Source: Mastigamoeba balamuthi
Taxonomy: Eukaryota; Evosea; Mastigamoebida; Mastigamoebidae
Assembly: GCA_902651635.1 (NCBI GenBank)
Contig: CACRSC010000014.1
Location: 306,441-370,440, forward strand
Length of the DNA stretch: 64,000 bases
Reading direction: 5' to 3'
Shown here: positions 62,906 through 64,000 of the stretch, one piece after another
Position numbering within the stretch: position 1 is the first letter of the stretch
Layout: every line of letters starts with the position of its first letter
Notes under the pieces: generated by a model
What the model saw: the letters and a program-made list of their open reading frames with translations, nothing else
What the model was told of the DNA's origin: nothing
Database searches by the model: none
Made by a program: the position numbers and the translations under genes

Positions 62906-63860
62906 TCACTGCGTATGGAACATCTGTTGTAGCATCTTTACTCTGGCCAGCTGCTCGCTCTGCAGCCGCACCAGCTCCAGCAGCTGCCGGACGAGCATCT
63001 CCTGCTCCTGACTCTTGATCAGGCACTCTGCCGACCCGATGAGCCCCGGGTCCTCCTGCGCCTGCTGCTCCCCCAACGTTTTGAGTTATTTTCAATTGCA
63101 ACGCTTGGCAATTGAATTCGCAGTGAATTCGCACCACAGCAGGCGATTCCAGCAGAGGGGCCTCCTCCGGGGGGTTGTGCTCTGGGGCGTGCGCGGCCGC
63201 CTCGTGCCGCTCGAGCGAAGAGGGGCTGGCGCTGCTCTCGACGACGCTGGCCGGCGCAGAGACCACAACGCGGTGCTCGCGGTGCCTCGGTGGCTTGGAC
63301 AGCAGATTCAGCGGGCCCGAGCGCACCCGCGCGACCACGGATCCGTCCGGCCCGCGCACGTCGAGCACGAGGGCCACCCGGCCGCCCAGGTGAAGCCGTG
63401 ACGAGCTGCACTGCCTGCGCGCCGCAAAGTCAGGTGAAAGTCCGGTAGAATTGCCGGAAAAAAGTTTCCAGGGGGAGAGAAAGTGCTACGGACGCCTTGG
63501 CCGTGTTGAAGACAAACTCCCTGCAGGGGCCGCACGGCGCGCGCGCGGCCAGCGGCTGCCCGAACGTCTCGTACATGGCGCTGCCCACCTCGACGATGCG
63601 GCATCCGCTCTTGGAGCAGCACTTGGGGCACGAGCCCAGGGCTGGCGGAAGAGGGGGGGGCGGCGGAGTAAAGATCTCTTTTTAGATCGACGCGTCTGGT
63701 ACGGTTTTCTCAAGGTGGGTGGGGTGCGGAATGTCGGTCGCGTACGATCGTCGGTCTTGGAGCCGTGGAGCACCACACAGGCGCTCGTGACCGCGTTGCG
63801 GATGTGAACGGGGGCGAGCGAGTGCCTCTGCATCCACTCGACGGGCACCACGACTCCCAC
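62906..63860 (-). CDS. Family gene G, 5' exon missing at window end
   Basis: Exons 63860..63746, 63641..63494, 63414..63135 and 63067..62906 give 234 residues. Exon 63860..63746 is 115 nt, exactly as in D and E, and starts at the same place (VGVVVPVEWMQRHSL). Next come CPKCCSKSGCRIVEVG, SAMYETFG, REFVFNTAKA; then QCSSSRLHLGG, VALVLDVRG, LLSKPPRHREHR; and a coiled-coil end (MLVRQLLELVRLQSEQLARV). The donor after TAKA is GTCCGT. The first exon must lie beyond 63880; I could not find it in the last 120 bases. Least diverged in GC from the other host genes. Confidence 0.68.
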
Positions 63861-64000
63861 CTGTTTTTTAAAATAGCGCACGAGGAGGCCTTAGCTCCCC
63901 CACGGGGCGAACGGGGCGCGTGCTGGGGTCCAGCGGGGAGCGGGGCGAATGACAGTGCGTGCTGTGGGGGCCCGGTGGGGGCAGAAAAGAGCGGAGAAGG

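Overview
The window is nuclear DNA of a protist-like eukaryote. It is GC-rich, densely packed on both strands, and its genes carry many very short GT-AG introns (mostly 39-130 nt) with a few probable GC-AG introns. All three standard stop codons end genes here, so the code looks standard. A CFAP91 orthologue (axonemal protein) shows that the organism builds a motile cilium, and a beta-type mitochondrial processing peptidase shows a mitochondrion or related organelle. I cannot name the lineage. Splice sites were assigned by reading frame, phase and family alignment, not by transcripts.

Layout. 1-2181: two tandem minus-strand genes of an unnamed family. 2833-3477: ribosomal protein eL32. 3858-4873 (-): a Rab5-like GTPase without a prenylation tail. 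5689-6848: a type II membrane GT8 glycosyltransferase. 7574-8962: a Ser-rich repeat protein. 9171-12615 (-): Sec7-PH Arf exchange factor. 12891-15797 (-): LRR protein whose repeats match its exons. 16145-18297: single-pass receptor with a periplasmic-binding-type ectodomain. 18523-21450 (-): SWT1-like PIN nuclease. 21708-23945: CFAP91. 23946-26952: gene-poor stretch with tandem repeats. 26953-29019: GPI-type surface protein. 29550-30491 (-): phosphoserine-phosphatase-like HAD enzyme.

From about 31.1 to 36.9 kb the composition falls to markedly AT-richer DNA with transposon remains: a Gag-protease fossil of an LTR-type element, a pogo/Tigger-like transposase remnant, and a duplicated 565-bp module. 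It ends at an N (36913), which cuts into the processing peptidase gene.

After it come: processing peptidase (36914-38687), a family member (39329-40292), a UBA/UIM ubiquitin protease (40487-45196, -), an RSL1D1/L1-fold ribosome-biogenesis protein (45895-46999), a kinesin-1-like motor (47229-51060, -), an RRM/RS RNA-binding protein (51239-53791), an Ala-rich coiled-coil protein (54481-56322), two more family members (56653-57667 and 58512-59514, -), an MFS-like transporter (59989-61676, -), a DUF218 protein (61925-62619) and a last, partial family member (62906-63860, -).

The most interesting signal is the dispersed family (six copies plus one exon relic). Four copies share the same exon phases, a Cys cluster, a C-S-S-S motif followed by an Ig-like strand pair, and a C-terminal coiled coil. 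The order of these parts recalls the p53 DNA-binding and oligomerisation domains, but that link is only a hypothesis. Other points are GC-AG introns that all start GCAC, a recurring GATATT element 60-100 bp before start codons, and strict 84-nt LRR exons.
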